The position numbers were made by a program, and so were the translations under genes. The notes beneath the pieces are model-generated. The model made no database searches. It saw only the letters and a list, made by a program, of their open reading frames with translations, and had not been told where the DNA came from. 64,000 bases of DNA. Source: Micromonospora lupini str. Lupac 08 (GTDB taxonomy: Bacteria; Actinomycetota; Actinomycetes; Mycobacteriales; Micromonosporaceae). The stretch covers positions 3,615,397 through 3,679,396 of the forward strand of contig NZ_HF570108.1 in the NCBI RefSeq assembly GCF_000297395.2, in the 5' to 3' direction. This document shows positions 17,104 through 25,419 of the stretch, in pieces; positions within the stretch are counted from its first letter, which is position 1, and every line of letters starts with the position of its first letter.

Positions 17104-17129
17104 TTGTCCGTCAGGCTTCAGGGTGGTGT
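17104..17129 (+). repeat. 26-bp imperfect direct repeat, right copy
   Basis: Partner of 14533-14558 (23/26 identical). Beyond this point similarity fades into short matches. Confidence 0.45.
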
Positions 17130-17296
17130 GTCGCGTCGTCGGCAGTGGTGTCCTGTCCCGACAAAGCGCCTGCCAGGATGACTATCTCGATCCGTGGAGC
17201 GTGCTGCGCTTCCGGTCATGGATGGAGGAACGGCGTGGGCGTCGTGCGGCGGCAATTGCTTGACGATGTCGCTGACACGGTTGCGACGTTCCCCTA

Positions 17297-18492
17297 GTGC
17301 CTCGTCATGCAGCCTTGAACGGGTAATCCGGGTGGCGGATTTTTGAGTCGATCGCGAATCCGGTCTTGGGTCGGGCTCGCTGGTTGCGCCACCGGATGTA
17401 GCTGCCGATCGCGGTGTCTTGCTCGGCGTGGCTGCGGTGGTCGGTGCCGTTGAGGGCGAAGTAGCGCACGGCGGCGAACTCGGCTTCGATCCAGTTCAGC
17501 CAGGAGGCGTAGGTGGGTAGGAAGACCAGGTCGACGTGGTTGGTGGCGCACCAGGCGCGGACCTCGGGGTGTTTGTGCGGGGAGAAGTTGTCGCAGATCA
17601 GGTAGAGGTGCTCGCCGGGCCAGCGGGCGCGCAGGGTCTTGAGGAAGCTGAGGAACTCGCGCCAGCGTTTGCGGTCGCGGATGCGGTAGTGCAGCTTGCC
17701 GGTGCTCAGGTCGAGGGCGGCGATCATGTGTCGCACACCTTGGTCGCGGGTGTAGGTGGCGCGTAGTCGCACAGGTTGTCCGACCGGGCGCCATGCCCGT
17801 CCCGGGCGGGGTTGCAGGTTCAGTGGGCCGAACTCGTCCACGCAGAGGACCCGGCCAGCCGGCGGCGGGTGGTCGTAGAGGTCCAGGATCCGGCGCATCT
17901 TCGTCGTGAAGTCGGGGTCGGTGCTGGCCTTCCACGTCTTGGTGGCCTGCCAGGACACGCCACGCTCGTGCAGGATCCGGCGAACGGTCTCGACGCTGAT
18001 CGTGGTGACATAGCCGGCGGCGATGAGGTACTCGCACAGCTTCGACAGGGACCAGCAGGAGAACGGCTGGCCGAGGAAGCGGGGGTCGCACCGGGCGATG
18101 ACGCAGATCCAGTCACGAGTCTGCTCATCGATCCGTCTCGGTGCGCCCCCGCTCCATTTTGGGTCCAGCGCGTCGAACCCCCGATCGTTGAACGCGTGGA
18201 TCACGTCGCGGACGTAGTCCTCGGTCACCTTCAGCAGGTGAGCGATGTCCGGTGCAGGTTGACCCTGGGCCGACATCAACACCACGATCGCCCGCCGAAG
18301 CTTCACCGGGTCCTTCGCCGTGCGGGTGATCTTCTGCAACCGCTGACCCTCGACCATCGACACCTGCCGGACGAACACCTCCGGGCGTCTGCCCACGACC
18401 ATCACCTCCCACAGCCAACCGATGGGAGACAGCCTGCCCGAAACGCCCTCAGAACCGGCGGATTACACGATCAACGTTCAAAGACGAGGCAC
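17297..18492 (-). mobile_element. IS630-type insertion sequence, complete, TA target duplication
   Basis: Terminal inverted repeats GTGCCTCGTC (17297-17306) and GACGAGGCAC (18483-18492) are perfect; TA dinucleotides flank both ends (17295-17296 and 18493-18494), the known target duplication of IS630 elements. Subterminal TTGAACG and TAATCCG words occur at both ends. Length 1196 bp with one intact transposase gene. Confidence 0.9.
17305..18405 (-). CDS. IS630-family transposase
   Basis: 366 residues. N-terminal helix-turn-helix (LRRAIVVLMSAQGQPAPDIA, LLKVTEDYVRDVIHAFNDRGFDAL), then the DDE domain: RVLCVDEFGPLNLQ (first Asp), LYLICDNFSPHKHPEVRAW (second Asp) and LPTYASWLNWIEAEFAAVR (Glu). All catalytic residues are present and the frame is uninterrupted, so the element may still be active. 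Its stop lies within the left terminal repeat region. Confidence 0.93.
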   Translation of the reverse strand: MMVVGRRPEVFVRQVSMVEGQRLQKITRTAKDPVKLRRAIVVLMSAQGQPAPDIAHLLKVTEDYVRDVIHAFNDRGFDALDPKWSGGAPRRIDEQTRDWICVIARCDPRFLGQPFSCWSLSKLCEYLIAAGYVTTISVETVRRILHERGVSWQATKTWKASTDPDFTTKMRRILDLYDHPPPAGRVLCVDEFGPLNLQPRPGRAWRPVGQPVRLRATYTRDQGVRHMIAALDLSTGKLHYRIRDRKRWREFLSFLKTLRARWPGEHLYLICDNFSPHKHPEVRAWCATNHVDLVFLPTYASWLNWIEAEFAAVRYFALNGTDHRSHAEQDTAIGSYIRWRNQRARPKTGFAIDSKIRHPDYPFKAA

Positions 18493-18544
18493 TAGCCGCG
18501 GTGCGTACGGGTAGCCATCGACGAGGTCGATGGGGTGGGTAAGT

Positions 18545-18790
18545 CGACGTTCGCCGGCGAGTTGGCAGCGGCGCCGATCGCGACGATGCGCAGGCCGTGG
18601 GTCACGGCCGCCGGCCACGCCGCGCGCACCGCCGGGGCCAGCGCGCGACCTGTTCCGGGTCCAGCTCGGTGCCGCCGGACGACAGCATGCCGGCCGAGCC
18701 CAGCTTGTCGGTCAGGGCGCTGGTCAGGGCACCGATGTAGAGCGCGCCGACGAGTGCCGCCCTGATGCCGCTGCCCATCGTGCGGGTCAG
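18545..18790 (-). pseudogene. C-terminal fragment of a DHA2-type MFS exporter
   Basis: Leftward frame gives TMGSGIRAALVGALYIGALTSALTD, LGSAGMLSSGGTELDPEQVA and, after a one-base shift near 18650, LAPAVRAAWPAAVTHGLRIV. This is the pattern of the last loop and helix of 14-TMS EmrB/QacA exporters. No upstream membrane segments remain. Confidence 0.55.
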
Positions 18791-18805
18791 CGGGCAACCC
18801 CGCCC

Positions 18806-19747
18806 TCAGGGGCCTGGGCGCCGTGGGGCCTGGAACGTGCGCCGGTAGGCGCCCGGTGTCGTGCCCACCTGGGCGCGGAAGCGGCGGCGCAGGTTGACAG
18901 CCGAGGTGAGGCCGACGCGGGCGGCTATCGCCTCGACCGGTAGGTCGGTCTCTTCGAGCAGGGCGCGTGCGGCCGCCACCCGGCGGGACAGCAGCCACGC
19001 GCCGGGGGTCGTGCCGAGGTGGTCGGCGAAGCGACGGGCCAGGGTCCGGGGCGAGACACTGAGGTGCGCGGCCAGGTCGCCTACGGACAACTGTGTGCCG
19101 AGGCGCTCGTCGGCCCACTCGAGCAGGTCGTCGAGTGCGACAGGGCCGGGCCGGAGTGTCGTGCTCGACGCCGGGCGGTGCGGCGGCAGCACCATGTGCC
19201 GGGCGAGAAGGGCCGCGTGCGCCGCGCCGTGGTCCTTGGCGACCAGGTGCAGGCACAGGTCGATGCCCGCGCCCGCTCCGGCGCTGGTGGCGACGTCGCC
19301 GTGATCCACGTAGAGCCGGTCCGGTTCCACGCGTACCCGGGGGAACTCCCGCTGCAACTGGGCGGCGCGACCGGGGTGCGTGGTGGCCGAGCGGCCGTCC
19401 AGCAGTCCCGTGCGGGCGAGGGCGAACACCCCGGAGCAGATGGTGACCAGCCGTGCTCCCCGCGCGTGCGCCCCGAGCAGCGCATGGTGCACAGCGGCGG
19501 ACAGCGGCGCCTCCACCGGTGCCCAGCCCGGGATGAGCACCGTGTCGGCGGACGTGAGAGCCGTCAGATCCCGTGCGACGGTCATCGCGTACCCGGCCGA
19601 TGTCGGCACCGGGCCGGGCACCTCCGTGCACACCTCGAACTCGTACCGCTGCGGGATGCCCGGACGCGGCGTGCCGAAGACCTCGACGGCGCAGCCCAGC
19701 TCGAACGTCGACTGCACCGGCCGTACCAGCGCCACCACGCGATGCAT
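18806..19747 (-). CDS. GlxA-type AraC family regulator (DJ-1/PfpI domain + AraC HTH)
   Basis: 313 residues. Residues about 1-170 form a DJ-1/PfpI-like domain (ARLVTICSGVFALARTGLLDG with a Cys nucleophile-like position; YVDHGDVATSAGAGAGIDLCLHL). The C-terminal AraC domain carries both HTH motifs: LSVGDLAAHLSVSPRTLARRF and LPVEAIAARVGLTSAVNLRRRFRAQVGTTPGAYR. ATG 19747 was chosen. Divergent from a small cupin gene, which it probably controls. Effector unknown. Confidence 0.9.
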   Translation of the reverse strand: MHRVVALVRPVQSTFELGCAVEVFGTPRPGIPQRYEFEVCTEVPGPVPTSAGYAMTVARDLTALTSADTVLIPGWAPVEAPLSAAVHHALLGAHARGARLVTICSGVFALARTGLLDGRSATTHPGRAAQLQREFPRVRVEPDRLYVDHGDVATSAGAGAGIDLCLHLVAKDHGAAHAALLARHMVLPPHRPASSTTLRPGPVALDDLLEWADERLGTQLSVGDLAAHLSVSPRTLARRFADHLGTTPGAWLLSRRVAAARALLEETDLPVEAIAARVGLTSAVNLRRRFRAQVGTTPGAYRRTFQAPRRPGP

Positions 19748-19818
19748 GGCAGGAAAGTACCCCACGGTGTCGTCTCGGGCTCTGTCTCCCGCGGTCCGTC
19801 TGGGCCAGCGTGAGAGGC

Positions 19819-20154
19819 ATGCGCAGCGAGATTCTCGCCCAGGAGGGCTACACCGCTGTCTTCGTCGACGACGCCCCGGTCCGGGAACTCTTTCCGGGGA
19901 TCCGGGTCCGTCCGCTGTGGCGGGGCCCCTCGGGGGCCCACGCCAACGTGTTGGAGATGGACCCGGGGACCGCCTGGCCGCGCCGGGACGTCCACGAGCC
20001 CGGCCCCGAGGAGGTGTACGTCGTCGCCGGCACCTTCAACGACGGCGCGCGCGACTACCCGGCCGGCACGTTTCTGCACGCTCCCGCCGGATCGTGGCAC
20101 GTGCCCGCGAGCACGACCGGCTGCACGCTGTTCCTCTTCTACCCGGAGGGCTGA
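19819..20154 (+). CDS. Small cupin-fold protein (ChrR-like)
   Basis: 111 residues. The single-domain cupin has metal-ligand positions in RRDVHEPGPEEVYVVAGTF (His, Glu) and HAPAGSWHVP (His). Starts MRSEILAQEGYTAVFVDD at 19819. Members bind a divalent metal and act as dioxygenases, isomerases or sensors. It lies divergent from the GlxA-type regulator 71 bp away, suggesting a detoxification pair. Confidence 0.75.
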   Translation: MRSEILAQEGYTAVFVDDAPVRELFPGIRVRPLWRGPSGAHANVLEMDPGTAWPRRDVHEPGPEEVYVVAGTFNDGARDYPAGTFLHAPAGSWHVPASTTGCTLFLFYPEG

Positions 20155-20178
20155 GGGCGCCGAGAGTGGCGTTCGGCG

Positions 20179-20640
20179 TCAGGTCGGGACGTACGCCGAA
20201 CGGGCCTGCGCCACCTCGGCGGCCTGGCGCTCGCGCCACCGGCGCTGGCTGTCCCGGTTGCAGGCGCGACACGTCCGGCGGTAGCGACCGGTCGACTCGT
20301 CGATCTCGCGGTCGTGGCCGTTGCGGCAGGTCGACCCCTGCGTCCGGGAGCGGCAGTTCTCGGCGTGACTGATCTGCCGCAGGTGGGTGGGCTCCACGCA
20401 GTCCTTCGCGGGGCAGAGGTGGTCGACCTCCAGGTCGGGGTCGTACCCGCCGACGAAGACGGCGTACGCCGCGATGTGCGCCCAGGCTCGGCCCGCGACC
20501 TTCTGGTGGACGCCGCGCCGCGTGCCGTACCCGCGGATGATGAGGCAGCCGTCGTCCTGGCGGACGGAACGGCGCAGGAGATAGTCGCGCAGGCTGTCCT
20601 CAGTGAAGTGTCGGGACAGCCCGGTGACCCTGCTGAGCAC
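20179..20640 (-). CDS. HNH endonuclease-family protein
   Basis: 153 residues. DPDLEVDHLCPAKDCVEPTHLRQISHAEN is an HNH core of the phage/HNH_3 type with the DH and downstream His/Asn. It is followed by CRNGHDREIDESTGRYRRTCRACNRD, a zinc-ribbon-like pair typical of actinophage-related HNH proteins. Starts at 20640. No partner gene indicates whether it is a homing, restriction or recombination nuclease. Confidence 0.8.
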   Translation of the reverse strand: MLSRVTGLSRHFTEDSLRDYLLRRSVRQDDGCLIIRGYGTRRGVHQKVAGRAWAHIAAYAVFVGGYDPDLEVDHLCPAKDCVEPTHLRQISHAENCRSRTQGSTCRNGHDREIDESTGRYRRTCRACNRDSQRRWRERQAAEVAQARSAYVPT

Positions 20641-20649
20641 GAGGTCACC

Positions 20650-21228
20650 CTAGCCGGGCAGGCGGGCCGCCTGTTCGGGCAGGTCGACGTCGGTGTCGTC
20701 GGCGACGTCGGCGCACGGGACCAGCCGTACGGCCTCGCCCTGGGCCCGCAGGTAGTCGCGTGCGCCCCGGTCCCCGACCGCCGCCGCGGTCACGCCCGCC
20801 CAGTGGCCCCGGCCGAGCAGCACCGGATGCCCGCGCCGACCGTCCGCGTAGGTGGCCACCGCGAGAGCGTCGGCGGTGGCGTCGCGGCCGACCCGGCGTA
20901 CCGCAGCGGGGGTGAGGCCGGGCATGTCGACAAGGGTGACCACGACGGCCACGGCCGCGCTGGACGTCAGGGCGGACAGCCCGGCCCGCAGCGAGGAGCC
21001 CATCCCCGTCGCCCAGTCGTCGTTGAGCACCACGTCGGGCAGCCGCGTCCGGGCGCGGACCTGGTCGGCCTGCGCGCCGAGCACGACCACGACCGGCTGG
21101 CAGCCGGCGGCAGTGAGGATCGCCGCCGCGTGGTCCACCAGGAGCCGCCCCCGGTAGGGCAGGAGGGCCTTCGGCCGGCCGAGCCGGCGGCCGGCGCCGG
21201 CCGCGAGCAGCAGTCCCGCCGTCACCAT
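20650..21228 (-). CDS. MobA-like molybdenum-cofactor nucleotidyltransferase (MocA type)
   Basis: 192 residues. AGLLLAAGAGRRLGRPKALLPYRG is the nucleotide-binding signature; VVLNDDWATGMGSSLRAGL and VTLVDMPGLTPAAV complete the MobA/MocA-like transferase. Such proteins transfer CMP or GMP to molybdopterin for xanthine/CO-dehydrogenase-type enzymes. ATG 21228 chosen. It sits at the left edge of the cluster, which contains FAD and 2Fe-2S subunits of that enzyme family 28 kb away; a functional link is possible but unproven. Confidence 0.75.
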   Translation of the reverse strand: MVTAGLLLAAGAGRRLGRPKALLPYRGRLLVDHAAAILTAAGCQPVVVVLGAQADQVRARTRLPDVVLNDDWATGMGSSLRAGLSALTSSAAVAVVVTLVDMPGLTPAAVRRVGRDATADALAVATYADGRRGHPVLLGRGHWAGVTAAAVGDRGARDYLRAQGEAVRLVPCADVADDTDVDLPEQAARLPG

Positions 21229-21352
21229 GGGCCCGAGCGTAACCCGATCTCGTTTTCGGTTCCGGGCTTCTCGGTGCAGGCCGGGCGCTTCCGGGCGTCG
21301 ATCGGACGTGCTTCGGGGGGTGAACCGGTCGGCCGCTACCGCTAACATGCAT

Positions 21353-21375
21353 CTCGTATCTGCTGTCACGTATTT
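21353..21375. promoter_or_regulatory. Cluster motif site A
   Basis: CTCGTATCTG beginning at 21353 and CACGTATTT at 21368-21375: two direct half-sites 14 bp apart, just upstream of the ATG at 21391. Member of the motif family recurring in the cluster's promoters. Confidence 0.6.
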
Positions 21376-21390
21376 ACGGTGAGGTGCCGG

Positions 21391-23319
21391 ATGACACCGG
21401 ACGAGACGTCGGCGTGGCAACGACTCTGCCCACGGCCGATGGCCCAGGTCGACCCGCTGCCGGCCATCGCCCGGCACCTGGACCGCCCGGACACCGCGCG
21501 CCGGCTCGCGGCGGCCGACGCGAGCCGCACCCCACCGGACGACGTCCTGGCCGACCTGCGGGAGATCGGCGTGGCCTCCGTGTACGACCCGGCCAGCGCC
21601 ACCGCCGTGCACGTCAACGCGCTCAACGCGGTGGCCGCGCGGCACAGTGGCAGCCTCGCCATCACCCTCGGCGTCAACGCGCTGGCCCTGCTGCCGCTCT
21701 GCATCACCGGCACCCCCGAGCAGCGCGACCGGGCCGGTGCGGTGCTGCGCGGCGGAGGTGCTGCCGCCCTGCTGCTCACCGAGCTGGAACACGGCAGCAA
21801 CCTGGCCCGCACGAACACCCGCGTCGACCCCGACGGTGAGGGGTACCGGCTGACCGGCGAGAAGCACCTGATCAACGGCGGCAGCCGGCACGACCTGCTG
21901 GTCACCCTGGCCCGACTCGGCGACACCGACCGCTTCGGCCTGTTCCTCGCCGAACGGGACGACACGGTGACGGCCCTGCCCCCGTGGCGCACGCTGCCCG
22001 CCACCGCCGCCGACATCTCCGGCGTACGGTTCGCCGGCACCCCGGCCGAGCCGATCGGCGCGCCCGGGGACGGGCTGACCATCCTGCAACTGACCCTGGC
22101 GTTGTCGCGGGGCGGCATCGGCTCGCTCGCCTCCGGCGCCGCCAGCGGCGCGCTCGCCCAGGCCGTGCGGTACGCCCGCGAACGCGATGTCTACGGCCAG
22201 CCGATCGTCCACCTCGGCGCGATAGCCGAGCACCTCGCGCGGGCGGCGGCCCTCGACGTGCTTGTCGCGGCGACCGCCGTGAAGGCCACCTTCCTCATCA
22301 ACGCGCTCGGACCGGCCGCCGCGTACGCCGCCGCCGTGGCCAAGTACGCCTGCTGCGAGCTGGCCGAGCAGACCGTCGGCGAGGGCCGCGCGGTGCTGGG
22401 ATCCCGGGCACTGGTCGAGGAGTTCGGCTACGCCGCGCGGGTACGCGACGTGCTGCTCTACGGCGTGTTCGACGGCACCCGGCACATCCTGCTCGACCAG
22501 TTGCAGTGGCGGCTGGAACGCTTCGCCGCCGGCGCCGACCGCTCCGGCGACGGCTACCCGGTGCTGGCCGAGGCGTACTCCCGCCCGCCGCAACCGCTGG
22601 TGCGCGCCGCCCGGCTGCGGCTGCGGCCGTACGCCCCCGCGCCGGCGGCCCGTGCCGCGACGCTCGCCGCCCGCACGGACCGTCCGGCGGTGGCCGCGCT
22701 CGGTACGCTCCTCACCGGCCTCGTCGACCTGGTCGCCGTTGCCCGCCGCTGCGGTCGGTGGGCCACCGACCAGGCCTGGCGGTTCTCCGCCGCCGCGGTC
22801 CTCGCCGAGGCCGAGGCGCTTCTCGCCGCCGTCGAGCTGATCGACCCCGGCTGCCGTGCCGTCGTCGGCCTGCCGGGGCGGGCGAGCGCCGCGGACGAGG
22901 CGGCGCTCGGCTACGCGCTGGGCTGGCGCGGCGCCGAGCTCGCCACCCGGGTCGAGGTGCTCGCCGCCGACCTGCGCGCCGACGGCGGGGCCGCCGCCCC
23001 CGACCGGCTCGGCGACGATGACCTGGTCGCCGCCTTCGCGGGCGAGCTGCCACCGGCCCGCGCCGCACTACGCCACTGGCTGACGACACCGCCGACCGAC
23101 GGCCCGGACCGCGACGGCCCGGACCGCGACGGCCCGGACCGCGACGGTTCGGACCGCGACGGTTCGGACCGCGACGGTTCGGACCGCGACGGTTCGGACC
23201 GCGACGGTTCGGACCGCCCTGGGCCGGGCCCCGACGGTTCGGGCAGCGACGGTTCGGGCGTGGACGCCGCCACCGGGGCGTCGGCGGCGGGGGACCGGCT
23301 CGGCGTCGGGACGCGGTGA
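21391..23319 (+). CDS. Acyl-CoA dehydrogenase-family flavoprotein with repeat tail
   Basis: 642 residues. Acyl-CoA dehydrogenase fold up to about residue 390: ALLLTELEHGSNLARTNTRV (flavin-binding middle strand) and GSRALVEEFGYAARVRDVLLYGVFDGTRHILLDQL near the catalytic base region. A long helical C-terminal extension follows, then a pentapeptide repeat tail (GPDRD three times, GSDRD four times). ATG 21391 follows a GAGG site. First gene of the cluster; its stop overlaps the plsX-like start. Family members desaturate acyl thioesters; here acyl-ACP or acyl-CoA is inferred. Confidence 0.85.
   Translation: MTPDETSAWQRLCPRPMAQVDPLPAIARHLDRPDTARRLAAADASRTPPDDVLADLREIGVASVYDPASATAVHVNALNAVAARHSGSLAITLGVNALALLPLCITGTPEQRDRAGAVLRGGGAAALLLTELEHGSNLARTNTRVDPDGEGYRLTGEKHLINGGSRHDLLVTLARLGDTDRFGLFLAERDDTVTALPPWRTLPATAADISGVRFAGTPAEPIGAPGDGLTILQLTLALSRGGIGSLASGAASGALAQAVRYARERDVYGQPIVHLGAIAEHLARAAALDVLVAATAVKATFLINALGPAAAYAAAVAKYACCELAEQTVGEGRAVLGSRALVEEFGYAARVRDVLLYGVFDGTRHILLDQLQWRLERFAAGADRSGDGYPVLAEAYSRPPQPLVRAARLRLRPYAPAPAARAATLAARTDRPAVAALGTLLTGLVDLVAVARRCGRWATDQAWRFSAAAVLAEAEALLAAVELIDPGCRAVVGLPGRASAADEAALGYALGWRGAELATRVEVLAADLRADGGAAAPDRLGDDDLVAAFAGELPPARAALRHWLTTPPTDGPDRDGPDRDGPDRDGSDRDGSDRDGSDRDGSDRDGSDRPGPGPDGSGSDGSGVDAATGASAAGDRLGVGTR
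23101..23220 (+). repeat. 15-bp tandem repeat in coding region
   Basis: Eight 15-bp units: three GGCCCGGACCGCGAC, four GGTTCGGACCGCGAC and one degenerate. They encode an acidic/basic pentapeptide array in the tail of the acyl-CoA dehydrogenase-like protein. Likely to vary in copy number. Confidence 0.9.
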
Positions 23320-24373
23320 TGGGGCGCCAGGGTGAACCGCCGGACCGGCGGCTGCGGGTGGCGGTCGACGTCGCCGGCGCGGACCTCGGGCCGGAACCCG
23401 TCGTCGCCGGCGCGCTGGCCGCCGCCGCCACCGTGGACATCGCGCTCGTCGGCCCGCAGGCGCTCATCCGTCCGCTGCTGCCGGGCGGCGTCGCGCCTGC
23501 GGGCGTACGACTGGTGCACGCCTCGGACGTGGTCGGGATGGGCGAGGACCCGGTCGCCGCGACGTACGCCAAGCGCCGTTCGTCGCTCCTGGTCGCCGCC
23601 GGGGAGGTGGCGGCGGGCCGGGCGGATGCCATGGTGACACCGGGCAACACCGGCGCGGCGGTGCTCGCGGCGGCCGTCCGGCTGGGTCGGGTGCCGGGGG
23701 TGAGCAACCCCCGGCCCTGGCCACGGTGCTGCCGGTGCCGGGCGCCGGCCCGACCGTGCTGCTGGACATCGGCGCGACGGCGGCGGCCGTACCGGAGTGG
23801 CTTGTCGAGTTCGCGGTGCTGGGCGCGGAGTACGCGCGCGGGCGGCTGGGGCTGCTCCGACCGCGGATCGGCCTGCTGTCCAACGGGCACGAGGCGGTCA
23901 AGGGCGGGCCGGTACGCCGTGACGCGCACCTCCTGCTGGCAACGATGCCCGGTTACAGCGGTCAGATCGAGGCGTACGACGTGCTCGGAGGCCGGGTCGA
24001 CGTGGCCGTGACCGACGGGTTCACCGGCGACGTGGCGTTGAAGATGTACGAGCGGACGTTGGACGCCACAGTCGGCCTGGCGCTGGACGCGGTGCGCGAG
24101 TTCTCGCCCATCGGCGCGCTGGCGCGTGAGCGGCGGCGGCGGGTGACCCGGGCGGTGCGCGACGGGCTCGCTGCCGAGCCGGGGGGAGCGCTGCTCGGGG
24201 TACGCGGTGTGTGCGTGATCTGCCACGGGACGGCCACCGCGGCCGACGTCGAGGCGAGCGTGCGCATCGCCGGGGAGTGCGTCGGATCGGGTGTGGTCGG
24301 GCGGATCGCCGCAGCCTTCGCGGCGTCGTCGCGCCAACGGCTGCGCAGCCGCCGCAGCCCGGTCGACGGGTGA
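23319..24373 (+). pseudogene. PlsX-like phosphate acyltransferase, one-base frameshift
   Basis: The first frame (ATG 23319, overlapping the upstream TGA) encodes RLRVAVDVAGADLGPEPVVAGAL and MVTPGNTGAAVLAAAVRLGRVPGVSN. The second frame continues ALATVLPVPGAGPTVLLDIGA, RIGLLSNGHEAVKG and VDVAVTDGFTGDVALKMYE to 24373. Together they make a full PlsX, which converts acyl-ACP to acyl phosphate. The break is at a C5 run near 23720 (AACCCCCGG); a -1 shift or one missing base restores the reading NPPALATV. This may be a sequencing error, a real mutation or programmed slippage. The protein would supply or recycle acyl groups in the cluster. Confidence 0.75.
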
Positions 24374-24394
24374 GATATCCGTTCTCGTATCTGG
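24373..24394. promoter_or_regulatory. Cluster motif site B
   Basis: AGATATCC (24373-24380) faces CTCGTATCTGG (24384-24394), forming AGATA...TATCT inverted half-sites. The 11-mer CTCGTATCTGG is identical, on the opposite strand, to site C at 27930-27940. About 60 bp before the ABC transporter start. Confidence 0.65.
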
Positions 24395-24450
24395 CTTTAC
24401 CAAGACGAGCGTTGATATGGTTCCGGGATTCCTGGCATGAGGGTGGTGCG

Positions 24451-25419
24451 ATGTCACAACAGTTGATCCAGGTCAGCGATCTGCGCCGGTCGTTCGGTGC
24501 GACGGCGGCGGTCGACGGCGTGAGCTTCGAGGTGGCCGCGGGCGAGGTGGTCGGCCTGCTCGGACCCAACGGCGCGGGCAAGACCACCACTATCCACTGT
24601 CTCACCACGCTGCTGAAGCCGGATTCCGGCACCGCCCGCGTCGCAGGCTTCGACGTCGTCACTCAGGGCGCCGAGGTGCGCCGCAGCATCGCGGTCACCG
24701 GGCAGTTCGCGGCCCTCGACGAGTTGCTGACCGGCCGGGAGAACCTGGTGCTGTTCGGCCGGCTGCTCGGGCTGGGCCGGCAGCCGGCCACCGCCCGTGC
24801 CGACGAGCTGATCGACCGGTTCGACCTGGGCGAGGTGGCGGGCAAGGCGGTACGCACGTACTCCGGTGGTCTGCGCCGTCGCCTCGACCTGGCCGCGAGC
24901 CTGGTGGTCGACCGGCCCGTGCTGATCCTCGACGAGCCGACCACCGGCCTGGACCCGCGCAGCCGGCGGGCCCTGTGGGAGGTCGTCCGGGAGTTGCGCG
25001 ACGGCGGCACGGCAGTGCTGCTCACCACGCAGTATCTGGAGGAGGCCGACCAGTTGGCCGGGCGGGTGCTGCTCATCGACCGCGGCCGGGTCTCCGCCGA
25101 GGGCACTCCGGACGAGCTCAAGCGTCAGCTCGGCGGCGCGGTCTGCGAGGTGCGCATCGAGGACCCGCGGGCGCGGACGGTCGCGGCGGAGCAGCTACGG
25201 GCGGCGTTCGACGGGTTGACCGAGGACGAGGACGTGCTGCGGTTGGCCGCCGGCTCCGGCACGCTTACCGAGGTGGTGCGGCGGTTGGAGTCGGCGGGTG
25301 TGGAGGCCGACGACGTCACCGTGCGACGGCCCACCCTGGACGAGGTGTTCCTGTCCCTGACCGGGTCCGTCGACGCCGAGAAGGCGGTCGACGCGGACGC
25401 GGCGGGGGCCGGCCGGTGA
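24451..25419 (+). CDS. ABC transporter ATPase, DrrA-like
   Basis: 322 residues. Walker A LGPNGAGKTTT, signature YSGGLRRRLDLAASLV, Walker B VLILDEPTTGLD, His-loop region LLTTQYLEEADQL. The C-terminal DrrA-type extension ends PTLDEVFLSLTG, typical of daunorubicin-resistance-type exporters. ATG 24451 is the start. Forms an operon with two membrane proteins through GTGA and ATGA overlaps. Probably exports the cluster product and confers self-resistance. Confidence 0.93.
   Translation: MSQQLIQVSDLRRSFGATAAVDGVSFEVAAGEVVGLLGPNGAGKTTTIHCLTTLLKPDSGTARVAGFDVVTQGAEVRRSIAVTGQFAALDELLTGRENLVLFGRLLGLGRQPATARADELIDRFDLGEVAGKAVRTYSGGLRRRLDLAASLVVDRPVLILDEPTTGLDPRSRRALWEVVRELRDGGTAVLLTTQYLEEADQLAGRVLLIDRGRVSAEGTPDELKRQLGGAVCEVRIEDPRARTVAAEQLRAAFDGLTEDEDVLRLAAGSGTLTEVVRRLESAGVEADDVTVRRPTLDEVFLSLTGSVDAEKAVDADAAGAGR

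Larger units (their letters stand above)
17235..18570 (+). pseudogene. Uridine-kinase-like P-loop gene remnant, split by IS630-type element
   Basis: Left part: GTG 17235, after a GGAGG site, encodes VGVVRRQLLDDVADTVATFP. Right part after the IS (from 18495): PRCVRVAIDEVDGVGKSTFAGELA. Joined, they resemble the start of actinomycete uridine kinase/P-loop proteins (RVAIDGVDGAGKTTLADELA). The first Gly of the P-loop is Glu, and the pre-insertion sequence would read CCC TAG, so the gene may already have been dead. The remainder of the kinase is absent. Confidence 0.6.

Noticed and set aside
23101..23220. CRISPR-like array
   Set aside because: Units are contiguous 15-mers without spacers and in frame with the protein.
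22712..24457. Antisense frame across the repeat array and plsX
   Set aside because: Runs over repeats and shows no domain; the opposite strand encodes the acyl-CoA dehydrogenase-like and PlsX proteins.
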